Below the pieces are notes generated by a model. That model saw only the letters and a program-made list of their open reading frames with translations. It was not told the origin of the DNA and did no database searches. From a virus: a stretch of 26,754 nt of DNA. Shown piece by piece: positions 7,136 through 15,889 of the stretch; positions within the stretch are counted from its first letter, which is position 1; each line of letters opens with the position of its first letter. The stretch spans positions 1 to 26,754 of IMG/VR virus record IMGVR_UViG_3300038491_000059; one strand, given 5' to 3'. The translations under genes were made by a program, and so were the position numbers.

Positions 7136-9700
7136 GTGGCTTATAGAAATGCAATTTATGATGGACGTGAAGGTGTAGTTAAATTATTTTGCTGGGATGA
7201 GGATGGTAATCGTATTGTTACAACTACCTCTCATGAGCCTTACCTCTATGTTGAAAATCCAACCGGGGATAAGGTATCTATTTTTGGTACAGCAGTTAAA
7301 AAGAAGAGCTTTCAGAATGGGTATCTAAAGTCAAGATTTTTGAAGGATTCTGGCGTTAAGAGAATTTTTGAAAATATGCCACCCGTACAGCAATTCCTAT
7401 TAGATGTATATTGGAAGGATAACGAAAAAGAAGACTTCAGTCAATTCCCACTAAAGTGCTGTTTTCTAGATATTGAAACATTCTCGGTTGATACTTTCCC
7501 TGATATTGACAATCCAACTCATACAATTAATGTCATTACATGTTATGATAACTTTAGTAAAAAGTTTTTTACCTTTGGGTTAAAACCATATACAGGTACG
7601 TTACAAGATAATGTTGTATATGTTCATTGTAAGGATGAAAAGGAATTGCTAATTAAATTTATTGAGTATATGGAATCAGACTACCCTGATATATTATCAG
7701 GGTGGAACTCTGAAGGTTTTGATATTCCATATATTATTAATAGAATGGAGAGAATTCTTGGTGAGGATTATGTTAAGAGGTTATCACCTGTTGGTAATGT
7801 ATATTTTAGATTAATGAGAGGCCAGTTTGGTCAGGAAAAGAAAAGGTATTTTATTACTGGTATTGCCTGCCTAGACTTCCTAGATGTTTATAAGAGGTTT
7901 TGTCTTAAGTTGAGAGAATCATATAAGTTAGATGCGATTGGTGGTGTAGAGCTCGGTGAAACCAAAGTGGATTATGAGGGTATGTCGCTAGCAGAACTAT
8001 CAGAGAAAGATTGGAATAAATTTATTGACTACAACATTCAAGATGTTAATCTACTAGTTAAGTTAGAAGAGAAACTTCAATATATACCACTCTTGAGAAT
8101 GTTATCATATGTTGGGTTAACCAACCTCGAGGGTGCTATGGGTACAATTCAGGTTATTAATGGTGCGTTATGTGTTAGAGCTCGAAATAGGGGTGAGATT
8201 ATATCTACGTTTGTTCGAAATGAGGGTGAAGGTAAAAATCCGGGTGCGTATGTAGCTGAACCTAAATCTGGATTTAAAAATCATATTGTATCATTTGATG
8301 CAAATTCACTATATCCAAATGTGATGATATCACTTAATACATCTCCGGAGACTAAAGTTGGTAAGGTTGATATTATTGATGATAAAGTTATAATTCAGCA
8401 TGTTTCTGGTAAGCAGTTTAGTTTGGATAAACCTGCCTTCGCAAAATTTCTTAAAAAGGAAGAATGTTCATTATCCAAAGCTGGTTTTATGTTTACTCAA
8501 AAAAAGAAAGGTATCATACCTGAATTTTTGGAATACTATTATAATCAACGTGTTGGTATTAAGAAGAAATTATTTATAGCAAAGCAGAAGCTTGAAAAAG
8601 ATTCAACTAATACCAATCTTAAGTATGAGGTTGAGAGACTTAATACCTCACAGATGGTAATTAAAATACTTATTAATTCCTGTTATGGTTATATGGGAAA
8701 CAAAAAGGCCCCTATTGGGGATGATGATATTGCATCATCTGTAACATTAACTGGTCAAGCAGTTATTAAGAAATCAAATGAGTTTATTAAAGAGTATATT
8801 AAGTCACGCGTACCGTCTCTTAGTGATCATCAACTTGAAGAGAATATCATTTACAACGATACAGATAGTTCGTACATCTCTATATCACCTATTATTGAAA
8901 GTGGTTTAATTAAGTTTTGGGATGGTGATCAAGTTCATCAAGAGACCTATGACGAAATTCAAAAAATTGAAGATTATCTTAATAAGAATATGGAAGGTTG
9001 GGCGAAGAAAGCCATCCTCACTAAAAATAGTAGGTTTGTATTTAAGAGAGAGTGTATAGCTGATACTGGAGTGTTCTTACAGAAGAAGAGATATGTTATG
9101 CATATCTTAGACGATGAAGGTATTAAGAAACAAAAGTTTAAGTATACTGGTGTTGAAGTAGTTCGAACTACAATGCCGGATGCAATTAAGCCATATGCTA
9201 AAAGGATCATTGAGACAATGCTCTCTACACAGTCATTGAAGGAGACAAATAAAGTACTAAATGATACCTATGAAATATTTAAAACCTTAGCCCCAGAGCA
9301 AATAGCTTTTGTGATGGGCGTGAAGGGGTATGAAAAATATGCTGTTCAGTGTAAGCAATTTAAAACTTGCAAGGGAATGCCTATACATGTTAAGTCTGCA
9401 TATTTTTATAACATGATGTTAGATATGCTAAATACAGGCAATAAGTATGAGAAGCTTAGTTCTGGTGATAAGGTAAGATATTTATACCTACAGCAACCAA
9501 ATAAATATAGGTTAGATACTATTGGATTTAAATACGAATTTCCAGCTGAGTTGGGTGAACTATTTAAAGTTGACTATGAAAAAATGTTTGAAAAAATTCT
9601 CTTTCAAGGTATCGAGAGGTTCTATAATAACGTTTCATGGGCTATTCGTCGACCAACAGCGAATGTTCAAACAGAACTATTTGATATTTTTGGCTCATAG
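7136..9700 (+). CDS. 43: gp43, family B DNA polymerase
   Basis: 854 residues (T4 gp43 is 898), GTG start. 3'-5' exonuclease motifs: DIE at 112-114, SGWNSEGFDIPYI at 188-200 and YNIQDV at 299-304. Polymerase motifs: A, SFDANSLYP (Asp388); B, INSCYGYMG (about 513-521); C, DTDS at 575-578. The last residues, QTELFDIFGS, resemble the LFDMF-type sliding-clamp-binding tail of RB69/T4 polymerases. All catalytic acids needed for synthesis and proofreading are visible, so the enzyme should be active. It is the replicative polymerase of the phage. Confidence 0.97.
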   Translation: MAYRNAIYDGREGVVKLFCWDEDGNRIVTTTSHEPYLYVENPTGDKVSIFGTAVKKKSFQNGYLKSRFLKDSGVKRIFENMPPVQQFLLDVYWKDNEKEDFSQFPLKCCFLDIETFSVDTFPDIDNPTHTINVITCYDNFSKKFFTFGLKPYTGTLQDNVVYVHCKDEKELLIKFIEYMESDYPDILSGWNSEGFDIPYIINRMERILGEDYVKRLSPVGNVYFRLMRGQFGQEKKRYFITGIACLDFLDVYKRFCLKLRESYKLDAIGGVELGETKVDYEGMSLAELSEKDWNKFIDYNIQDVNLLVKLEEKLQYIPLLRMLSYVGLTNLEGAMGTIQVINGALCVRARNRGEIISTFVRNEGEGKNPGAYVAEPKSGFKNHIVSFDANSLYPNVMISLNTSPETKVGKVDIIDDKVIIQHVSGKQFSLDKPAFAKFLKKEECSLSKAGFMFTQKKKGIIPEFLEYYYNQRVGIKKKLFIAKQKLEKDSTNTNLKYEVERLNTSQMVIKILINSCYGYMGNKKAPIGDDDIASSVTLTGQAVIKKSNEFIKEYIKSRVPSLSDHQLEENIIYNDTDSSYISISPIIESGLIKFWDGDQVHQETYDEIQKIEDYLNKNMEGWAKKAILTKNSRFVFKRECIADTGVFLQKKRYVMHILDDEGIKKQKFKYTGVEVVRTTMPDAIKPYAKRIIETMLSTQSLKETNKVLNDTYEIFKTLAPEQIAFVMGVKGYEKYAVQCKQFKTCKGMPIHVKSAYFYNMMLDMLNTGNKYEKLSSGDKVRYLYLQQPNKYRLDTIGFKYEFPAELGELFKVDYEKMFEKILFQGIERFYNNVSWAIRRPTANVQTELFDIFGS

Positions 9701-9717
9701 ACTATATATATGTACAT
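9681..9717 (+). promoter_or_regulatory. Possible sigma70-like promoter of 98-residue orphan
   Basis: TTGATA at 9681-9686, inside the end of gene 43, then 16 bp and TATATA at 9703-9708, 9 nt before the ATG at 9718. The match is weaker than at uvsX or gene 55 because the region is a run of AT repeats. Confidence 0.4.
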
Positions 9718-10014
9718 ATGGAAAAATACCTAGACAGACCACAAGATGATGGAACACGTAATTCTCACCCATCGTACTGGAGAGGTAGAGCGAGAGGTAC
9801 AGCAGAGATTTTAAATATTATTAAAAATATTGCAGAGGGTAAAGATGTAGGTGATGACATAATTGCATCCCCAGTTGTTGAAGCCGCTAGACGTATTATA
9901 CTAACATACAAAGATACCCTAACACACGCTTCGAAAAAATCTACATACCTAGCTAAACATGCAGGTATAGCTGTAGAAACAGCTGAGAAGTTAGCTGAGC
10001 AGATAAAGCTTTAA
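9718..10014 (+). CDS. Conserved-looking small protein, function unknown
   Basis: 98 residues, not recognised. The N-terminus has SHPSYWRGRARGTAEIL, followed by a predicted helical body with VVEAARRIILTYKDTL and a C-terminal AVETAEKLAEQI helix. It follows DNA polymerase by 17 nt on the same strand and is probably co-expressed. Its TAA overlaps the TAA of the convergent minus-strand gene inside a TTAA palindrome at 10011-10014, so there is no intergenic space and no terminator between them. It marks the edge between the replication core and the glycan island. Confidence 0.7.
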   Translation: MEKYLDRPQDDGTRNSHPSYWRGRARGTAEILNIIKNIAEGKDVGDDIIASPVVEAARRIILTYKDTLTHASKKSTYLAKHAGIAVETAEKLAEQIKL

Positions 10015-11714
10015 TTTTCTCTCCTGTCTTCAGGTTTGTAATGCATGATTCTATCATGCCATATTGGTGAGGCGAGTAGTATACCTGTTTTGAGTTCATC
10101 ATCTACATTTTTTTGATGCATGTATGACATCCATGTTTGCTCGTATGGGTGAGCCCATGTAGTATCAATAAACATCTTTTTATTACCTGCTTTACTAACA
10201 ATCATCGGCCAGTTAGCATAATATACCTCCCCGTCGATGTATGATACACCATCCACATTACCTATATTATTAAATTTAGTTCTAGGGCAATTATTGTCTA
10301 GTCCATGTATTGGTAACTGATCATAATGTGGCCATAATTTAGATCTTACATCTTGTGGTACATTATACCATGAACATTGCTTATCGTTATCAAAGTATAC
10401 CTCTGTAAATGATAGTTTGAGAAAATCAAACTCTTCCTTTATCATTATTTTATGTAATATATCGTATAGACCAGGTATATATTTCTTAAACCCATTCCTA
10501 CAAAATTGACCCTCTAATTCAGGTGGATTAACAGTCATATCATCCTCAAAAAAGAACATATAATCTGCATCTGACTTATCAAAATGTTCAGCCGCGGCTT
10601 GTCGTCCACCACATATACCGGTATTACCGCCTAAATCAATATATTCAAACCCATACTCTTTACATGTTTGTTGGTTTTTAATTTTACTTTGTTCATCTGT
10701 CGAGTTATCTAGTAAAATTAAATCAGGCTTTTCTAACCACTCAGATGCCTTTTCCATTGTATTAATTGTATGTAGTGGCTGCTCAGGAAAATTAAATGTG
10801 AGCATATATAGATTGGTTTTTAGCTTACTAATATCATATGTACTACCAGTAGGTTGATCAGTAGCTTTACGCTCAGGTACCTCTTCTAGCTCTACGTGTT
10901 CCCCTTCCAAAGCATTAACGAAGGTACCTATCATACCGTACTCTTCTAATGCAAATCTCCTATATTTCTCTGGGTGAGATTTGGCCATTATCGAGAAAAC
11001 ACTTTCCTCAGTACCCATGTAACCTTCACCTATAGTCCTATCTAATAACCCGTAGTATTCGCTATTTGCATCGGATATAGCATCCTTATGACCACCAAAT
11101 AACCCTCCGCGGCAAACATAATCTACCTTCTCACCTGCAAATTTATTCATAGCATTAAAATCAAATCCATGTATCTCATTCGCTGCTTTGTAGGGGTAAG
11201 ATAAGAACAAAAACGGATCTAGATAATCCGTTATCTTAGATAAGGTATCTTCACTATACAAGGTATTTGCATTTACAGTCTGAGTAATACCTGCATCTAG
11301 CCAGATGAAATAATCAGTATCAAATGGATCCCATATTTTAGCGTCATGTAAAAAAGGCATTTTCGACATTACAATAGGATTATAATATTCATTCTTACAC
11401 TGCGGTGAATTTTTAAGCCACCCACCTTCTCCTGTTATATTCTGCCACGCTTCACTAGTTCTTATATCTTGAACTCTATCCCAAAAAGGTAAAAACATAT
11501 TAGTTTTAATATCCTCTAATTCATATATCTTAATTAGAGTGTTATCTCGAGATCGTCTTTCTAATACGAATGACTCTAAAGATTTCGGAATAAACAGAAT
11601 CATGTTACACGGTATTTTAAGAAACAAGTCAAAATGTTCTTCATACCTAGACCACTCACGCCCCTCTCTTCCAATATCCCATAAGCCAGAAACTATAGTC
11701 AGATTATTACTCAT
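10011..11714 (-). CDS. Two-domain glycosyltransferase: HtrL/YibB-like plus GT2-like
   Basis: 567 residues. Residues 1 to about 275 match the HtrL/YibB (WlaTC-like) family: IVSGLWDIGREGREW near 7-21, the FIWLDAG motif at 136-142 and GTEESVF at 234-240. From about 298 a second GT-A type domain begins: NLYMLTFNFPEQ, LILLDNS near 332-338, and the acidic metal site FFFEDDMTV at 387-395. A linker rich in Glu, Pro and Thr joins them. Such fusions suggest two successive sugar transfers on one glycan; substrates are unknown. It is the last gene of the minus-strand island. TATTAATA lies 6 nt before the ATG at 11714, a possible degenerate late box. Confidence 0.8.
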   Translation of the reverse strand: MSNNLTIVSGLWDIGREGREWSRYEEHFDLFLKIPCNMILFIPKSLESFVLERRSRDNTLIKIYELEDIKTNMFLPFWDRVQDIRTSEAWQNITGEGGWLKNSPQCKNEYYNPIVMSKMPFLHDAKIWDPFDTDYFIWLDAGITQTVNANTLYSEDTLSKITDYLDPFLFLSYPYKAANEIHGFDFNAMNKFAGEKVDYVCRGGLFGGHKDAISDANSEYYGLLDRTIGEGYMGTEESVFSIMAKSHPEKYRRFALEEYGMIGTFVNALEGEHVELEEVPERKATDQPTGSTYDISKLKTNLYMLTFNFPEQPLHTINTMEKASEWLEKPDLILLDNSTDEQSKIKNQQTCKEYGFEYIDLGGNTGICGGRQAAAEHFDKSDADYMFFFEDDMTVNPPELEGQFCRNGFKKYIPGLYDILHKIMIKEEFDFLKLSFTEVYFDNDKQCSWYNVPQDVRSKLWPHYDQLPIHGLDNNCPRTKFNNIGNVDGVSYIDGEVYYANWPMIVSKAGNKKMFIDTTWAHPYEQTWMSYMHQKNVDDELKTGILLASPIWHDRIMHYKPEDRREN

Positions 11715-11720
11715 AAACCT

Positions 11721-11728
11721 TATTAATA
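11721..11728 (-). promoter_or_regulatory. Degenerate late-like box TATTAATA
   Basis: The minus strand reads TATTAATA at 11728-11721, followed by AGGTTT and the ATG at 11714. It resembles TATAAATA with changes in the centre. A similar TATTAATA occurs at 12573-12566. The AGG in the spacer could instead act as a weak ribosome binding site. Confidence 0.3.
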
Positions 11729-12556
11729 ACCGTTATCAATAAATTTTTTGTATAGACAATCTTCACTGATGTTAAAGTTAGCAGCAGCTTCCGGTGATTG
11801 CCTATACACATTACACCCTTCATACGATTCATGATTAGTGTGTCGTAATACAGGAAATGTTTCAACTCCCCCTCTCTCTCGCCAATCTTCTAAGGTAGGC
11901 AGATCAGGATCGTCAGGATGAAATGTCACGATTCTATTTCTTTTCTTGCTCGAGAAATAAGCTGATATTAACAAATCGTCATCCCATGTAAAATTGTCCT
12001 CAACAAAGTCTGTAAAGTCAGTCTCAAAATATTGTCTTTTGTAAGATACAGATTTGTAGTGCTGTATAATATCTACACGGCTATTTCTTTTATTGGAGGT
12101 ATAATAGTAATCTCTAACATCACCGAAAAAATTATCTCTAGATCTTATCCCGTCATAACCGATAATATCATCAGTAAATAATGATTGGTTATTAACTTGC
12201 TCTCGAACTAGATCTGTATGATACACTAAATCATCATCTACTACGATAATAATATCATCCGGATTAGTTAGACGCTCGATAGTTGGTAATAATTTAGTAA
12301 TAGGACCACTATCCTCGAGATTGTCAAATATAGTAAATTTGTTATTACTACCATGCGATAATTCTCGGATCCAATCTGGAATAATATATTCCTCTCCAGT
12401 GGATGTAAGTAACTTCGGGACATTTAAGTGTATTTCGTAATTATCATGCGATTGATTGAGTAGTGACAATAGGTTACTCTTAATACCTTCTTCATATGAT
12501 TCAGGAGAATTTATCCTTGAAGGGATTGTTGTTAGTGTTAGTACCACGCGTTGCAT
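11723..12556 (-). CDS. GT-A fold glycosyltransferase
   Basis: About 277 residues from the ATG at 12556 (MQRVVLTLTTIPSRI). An ATG at 12562 and a GTG at 12595 are in frame but add only a short unconserved extension. The start LTTIPSRI, the NLLSLLNQSHDNYEIHLNVP segment, the GPITKLLP motif and the metal-binding VVDDDLVYH define a GT-A family seen in phages and other bacteria next to glycan genes. The later TWDDDLLISAYF segment may supply the catalytic acid. Acceptor and donor are unknown. It overlaps the promoter region of the next gene in the minus-strand island. Confidence 0.75.
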   Translation of the reverse strand: MQRVVLTLTTIPSRINSPESYEEGIKSNLLSLLNQSHDNYEIHLNVPKLLTSTGEEYIIPDWIRELSHGSNNKFTIFDNLEDSGPITKLLPTIERLTNPDDIIIVVDDDLVYHTDLVREQVNNQSLFTDDIIGYDGIRSRDNFFGDVRDYYYTSNKRNSRVDIIQHYKSVSYKRQYFETDFTDFVEDNFTWDDDLLISAYFSSKKRNRIVTFHPDDPDLPTLEDWRERGGVETFPVLRHTNHESYEGCNVYRQSPEAAANFNISEDCLYKKFIDNGY

Positions 12557-12671
12557 ATGCATACTTATTAATAAATATGCATATGCAAGCAGCACTCATT
12601 TCTTATCTTTAAAGTGTTAAGGGTTGTAGTAATAACCATAATATTGTGATATGTCTTTAATTTAAAATCTA

Positions 12672-13697
12672 CTATAGAAATTTAAGGTCCTTAAAAATTC
12701 TATACCAACTATCTTCACCTCTCATAAAGGTTTTTGCATAATTAAAGTTATGTTCTATGGCTGGGAGCATTTTCTCATACGGATCCTCTTTATTTAGAAA
12801 ATCTACTATATCTTTTAATTTATTACATAGTACGCGTTGATGAAACTCTTCTACAGGGCAATCAGGATCTGGTAATTCAACTCCCCTCATATTAAACTCA
12901 ACAATACCATCCATATTGATATTATCATCAAAAATCTTCGAGCCGCAATATATAGGAACGCACCCAGATAAAAAACAATCATATAGCTTTTCAGAATTAA
13001 ACCCTGTTTGTTCATATGCATTCTCAATAATAATAACATACTTATAATCATAGTATGCTGTTCTAAATTCACATAAAGTATCGCGTTGAGATTCTTCTGA
13101 GCCGAGAGTAAGGACCCCCCCACAAGGATCTTCATGAGGGTGGTGCTCTCTACCCGTTATTGTCTGGTTTTTGTTCCACATTGCTCCAGATCCATAGAAA
13201 TCAACTAGACCGGTATCATTTAAACTATTATATACAGCGTGACGGAGCCTGTGCCCTAGGCAATAATGTTTCCAAGAAAAGGGACACGATATCATTTTTG
13301 ATTTTGGATGAAGTTTAATATTAGCTTCATCTAACCATGTTGTATAGGCACATTTACTTGAGTAATAAAACTTATCTGGCCTCTCTTCTAATAGATGTCC
13401 GAGTTTGTCCTTGTTGTGAGTAATTACTAAATCAAATTTTTCAAAGTCTGTTTGTATATAGTCATATACATCTGTCCAGGGCGGTGTACAATACGGCTCT
13501 AACAAGATACATACATTCTTATTACCATCTACCGGGATATCGACCAGCTCTGATTTAATAAAATTATCTGTATATACGTTTATAGGCCTCCTTATACCAT
13601 CTCTCATTTTAAGAATATAGTCAGAAGGAGATAAGCATGGAGCTAACCACTCACTACACATAGTACTATCCCAAAAAGTTACATTAACTGGCGTCAT
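12672..13697 (-). CDS. GT10 fucosyltransferase-like protein
   Basis: 341 residues. The C-terminal half carries the alpha-1,3-fucosyltransferase (GT10) signature at about 219-252: YKYVIIIENAYEQTGFNSEK followed by LYDCFLSGCVPIYCG. Upstream, DFYGSGAMWN (about 166-175) matches the VDVYGxG segment of that family. GT10 enzymes transfer fucose from GDP-fucose to lactosamine-type acceptors. No GDP-fucose synthesis gene is in the window, so the donor would come from the host or from elsewhere in the phage. A late-like ATTAAATA box lies 6 nt before the ATG. 76 nt separate it from the next gene. Confidence 0.85.
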   Translation of the reverse strand: MTPVNVTFWDSTMCSEWLAPCLSPSDYILKMRDGIRRPINVYTDNFIKSELVDIPVDGNKNVCILLEPYCTPPWTDVYDYIQTDFEKFDLVITHNKDKLGHLLEERPDKFYYSSKCAYTTWLDEANIKLHPKSKMISCPFSWKHYCLGHRLRHAVYNSLNDTGLVDFYGSGAMWNKNQTITGREHHPHEDPCGGVLTLGSEESQRDTLCEFRTAYYDYKYVIIIENAYEQTGFNSEKLYDCFLSGCVPIYCGSKIFDDNINMDGIVEFNMRGVELPDPDCPVEEFHQRVLCNKLKDIVDFLNKEDPYEKMLPAIEHNFNYAKTFMRGEDSWYRIFKDLKFL

Positions 13698-13711
13698 CTT
13701 AAATATTTAAT
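13698..13711 (-). promoter_or_regulatory. Late-like box ATTAAATA before GT10 gene
   Basis: The minus strand reads ATTAAATA at 13711-13704, then TTTAAG and the ATG at 13697. It agrees with the CTAAATA-type late motif of marine T4-like phages at most positions and has the same 6-nt spacing as the box at 18506-18513. Confidence 0.45.
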
Positions 13712-13801
13712 CAAATATTATAGAGGCTCAACTAGTTGTATATTATAATACTTATGTTAAAAGTTTGCTATCAATGAGGGAGTAGATGAATATAAGTACG
13801 G

Positions 13802-14506
13802 CTATTCTTGAGGAATTTTAATAAATACTGTTTGACGGCCCCACAATATTTTAATATAATCATTGTCCAACAGATATGGGGTTAATAATCTATCCTTACC
13901 TGCACTACCTGTATTAAAATCAGTATCATCTATAGATATCAAATGAACTGGTGCCATCTTACTTTCTGCAGCTTTAAAAGCCTCTAGATGATGTTCAGCA
14001 TATCTATGAGTACCTTTATCCCACCCATCTAAATATAAAAGATCTATAGGCTTATCGAATTTTTCTAAAAATTCGATACCATCTTCCGGTATATGTATAT
14101 ATAAATTGTCTGGGAGAGGTTCTTTGATATGATATTTATATTGATTTTCTAACTGAGATTTACAGTGAGTATCTACATCTACCGTATATACATCAAATCC
14201 CTCCCGGGTCCAGAAGTATGTTGAATGTCCATCCTGACAACATGGAGGAGCGTCTTTACTTTGCAAATTATGCGAATTATTATAGTATTCAATACAGTTA
14301 CTAGTTAGTTCCATTCTAGTAGATCCAATTTCTACTATAGTCTTACCATCAATCAATTTTAAGAGCTCAATAGTTTTAGCAATCCATGGAGCTGGGTAGT
14401 TTCTAATACTGTTTTCTTCATGAGTTAATACATCATGATCCCAGTAATAGCATGTATGTTTAAATTCATCACATGCCTTTAATACATTATAAAAATAATC
14501 TTTCAT
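13802..14506 (-). CDS. Class I methyltransferase-like protein
   Basis: 234 residues. GKTIVEIGSTRMELTSN near 54-70 looks like the glycine-rich SAM-binding loop (motif I), and VYTVDVDTH near 107-115 like the acidic motif II. PIDLLYLDGWDKG near 153-165 and LISIDDTD near 189-196 fit motifs IV and V. The loop has only one canonical glycine, so SAM binding is likely but not certain. It lies within the glycosyltransferase island and may O-methylate a sugar; that is inference. A run of AT repeats separates the ATG from an AATAAATA at 14527-14520. Confidence 0.65.
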   Translation of the reverse strand: MKDYFYNVLKACDEFKHTCYYWDHDVLTHEENSIRNYPAPWIAKTIELLKLIDGKTIVEIGSTRMELTSNCIEYYNNSHNLQSKDAPPCCQDGHSTYFWTREGFDVYTVDVDTHCKSQLENQYKYHIKEPLPDNLYIHIPEDGIEFLEKFDKPIDLLYLDGWDKGTHRYAEHHLEAFKAAESKMAPVHLISIDDTDFNTGSAGKDRLLTPYLLDNDYIKILWGRQTVFIKIPQE

Positions 14507-14522
14507 ATATATATATATATAT

Positions 14523-14639
14523 TTATTTTACTATCGCTATTATTCTATCATTAAATCTACGGGTGTATCGGGTAAAGTCATAGAGACTAAATGACTGTGC
14601 ATTTTGATCTTTAGCTAAACTTTCCAGGCTTGCCGCTAA
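14523..14639 (-). other. Coding-like open stretch without start codon
   Basis: Between the two methyltransferase genes the minus strand is open for 38 codons. Its translation looks protein-like: SFSLYDFTRYTRRF, then NDRIIAIVK and TAA at 14525-14523. It has no ATG, GTG or TTG start. One inserted base near the end of the upstream methyltransferase (around 14637-14642) would make it that protein's C-terminal tail. It could be a decayed gene end, a sequencing indel or chance. Confidence 0.35.
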
Positions 14640-15214
14640 TTAATGTCCGTAGTAACCTCGATCCACCATTGCCCGGGGTGTGTAATATTAGCTCTATTAT
14701 TAAATATGGTATCGACAGCTCGTATAATATCAGGCCAATCTCGAGTATAATCATCCCCACAAATAATCCCACCCTTTCGTATCAATGGTAGCCAATTTAT
14801 AATATCCTCCTTTACAGAATTGTAATCATGTGACGCATCAATATATACAATATCAAAAAAATTCTTGGGATAGTTTTTACTTTCTGTTACAGAATCGTTT
14901 TTAATTAATTTAATATTATCGATTATAGGTTCAAGATAATGGTTAGCTAATTTCCAGTAATCTGTATGTGTATTATGCTCCGCGGAGCCCTTAAAATGGT
15001 CTATAGCATATTGCCTACACTTAATATTATGATGTGTAAAATACTGATTAAATATAGTAGTTCCTTTACCCATATATACCCCAATCTCAGCAAATTTAAT
15101 TTCATCTGATGTCAAGATTTTTGTCTTGCTAATTACCGGCAAAATATCTGTTAGTAGATTATTAATTTGATCCTCTGATAAGAAGCCTGGTATAAGATTA
15201 TGATTAGTTTTCAT
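14636..15214 (-). CDS. SAM-dependent methyltransferase (Methyltransf_24-like)
   Basis: 192 residues. KFAEIGVYMGKGTTIF near 41-56 is the SAM-binding motif I, YAIDHFKGSAEH near 88-99 carries the acidic motif II, and FDIVYIDASHDYNSVKEDI near 138-156 is the typical motif of the Methyltransf_24 family. GGIICGDDY near 167-175 follows it. Such enzymes near glycosyltransferases usually methylate sugar hydroxyls (for example TylF/MycE-like). The start codon follows the DUF3431 stop with no gap, so it belongs to the same operon. The C-terminus may be shortened; see the open stretch directly downstream. Confidence 0.85.
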   Translation of the reverse strand: MKTNHNLIPGFLSEDQINNLLTDILPVISKTKILTSDEIKFAEIGVYMGKGTTIFNQYFTHHNIKCRQYAIDHFKGSAEHNTHTDYWKLANHYLEPIIDNIKLIKNDSVTESKNYPKNFFDIVYIDASHDYNSVKEDIINWLPLIRKGGIICGDDYTRDWPDIIRAVDTIFNNRANITHPGQWWIEVTTDIN

Positions 15215-15889
15215 TTAATACTTATCACACTCATTGTAGTCCCAAATAGCTGGAAATAGTCGCTCAAGCGCGTGAGCATATCCCCATTCTGATCTATCAC
15301 CTATTTGCTCGAGCAAATTTTTCCACCATAATAAAGACTTATTATCTATACAGGCTGACTTATTGACTATAAATTGTATACCGGCGGGGAAATGTCTAAC
15401 TAATTCGTTTTTATCTGTAAGCACTTTAACAGGTAAGCTTATTTCAGATGCAACAACATCTAACCCGTGCCCCCATTCAACAGATAGGCAGGTTGCCATA
15501 TATCCTAACTCGACAAAATTCCCCGCGACTCTACAGAACTGATCGTCATTTAAATCTTTGATAATATTATTATAATCTATTAGATTTTTGCACTTATAAT
15601 TAACATACGGTACAGTATGCGGACAATGATCAAATGGGTGTCCCTGTAGAAATGTAATTGTTTCATAATCTTTATCATAATATTTGCATATATGATAAAC
15701 ATGTGTATGAGCATCCCTACCACTAAAATTATTTGGTAAATGTTCAATAATAGTGTTTGGTATATCAGGTATATCGATACCTACTAAGTCCTCACTTTTA
15801 TTATATATATAAATATCTACATCTTCTAACTGGTTAATCCAATTAATATCTTCATTATATCGCGCTATTACGACTGCATTTTTTTTCAT
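15215..15889 (-). CDS. DUF3431 family protein
   Basis: 224 residues. The start AVVIARYNEDINWI, then IYIYNKSE, followed by FSGRDAHTHVYHICKYYD and ETITFLQGHPFDH, match the DUF3431 family (VVARYNEDxxWL ... YNKG ... GREAHTYLxHI ... FLQG). This family resembles GT-A glycosyltransferases and is common near glycan genes of phages, bacteria and fungi, but its activity is undetermined. The ATG overlaps the stop of the upstream gene (ATGA) and the stop abuts the next start, so it is the middle of a tight operon. Confidence 0.8.
   Translation of the reverse strand: MKKNAVVIARYNEDINWINQLEDVDIYIYNKSEDLVGIDIPDIPNTIIEHLPNNFSGRDAHTHVYHICKYYDKDYETITFLQGHPFDHCPHTVPYVNYKCKNLIDYNNIIKDLNDDQFCRVAGNFVELGYMATCLSVEWGHGLDVVASEISLPVKVLTDKNELVRHFPAGIQFIVNKSACIDNKSLLWWKNLLEQIGDRSEWGYAHALERLFPAIWDYNECDKY

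Noticed and set aside
14504-14530. AT dinucleotide run as a replication origin or repeat element
   Set aside because: About seven AT repeats in AT-rich DNA, with no iterons or other origin signals around it.
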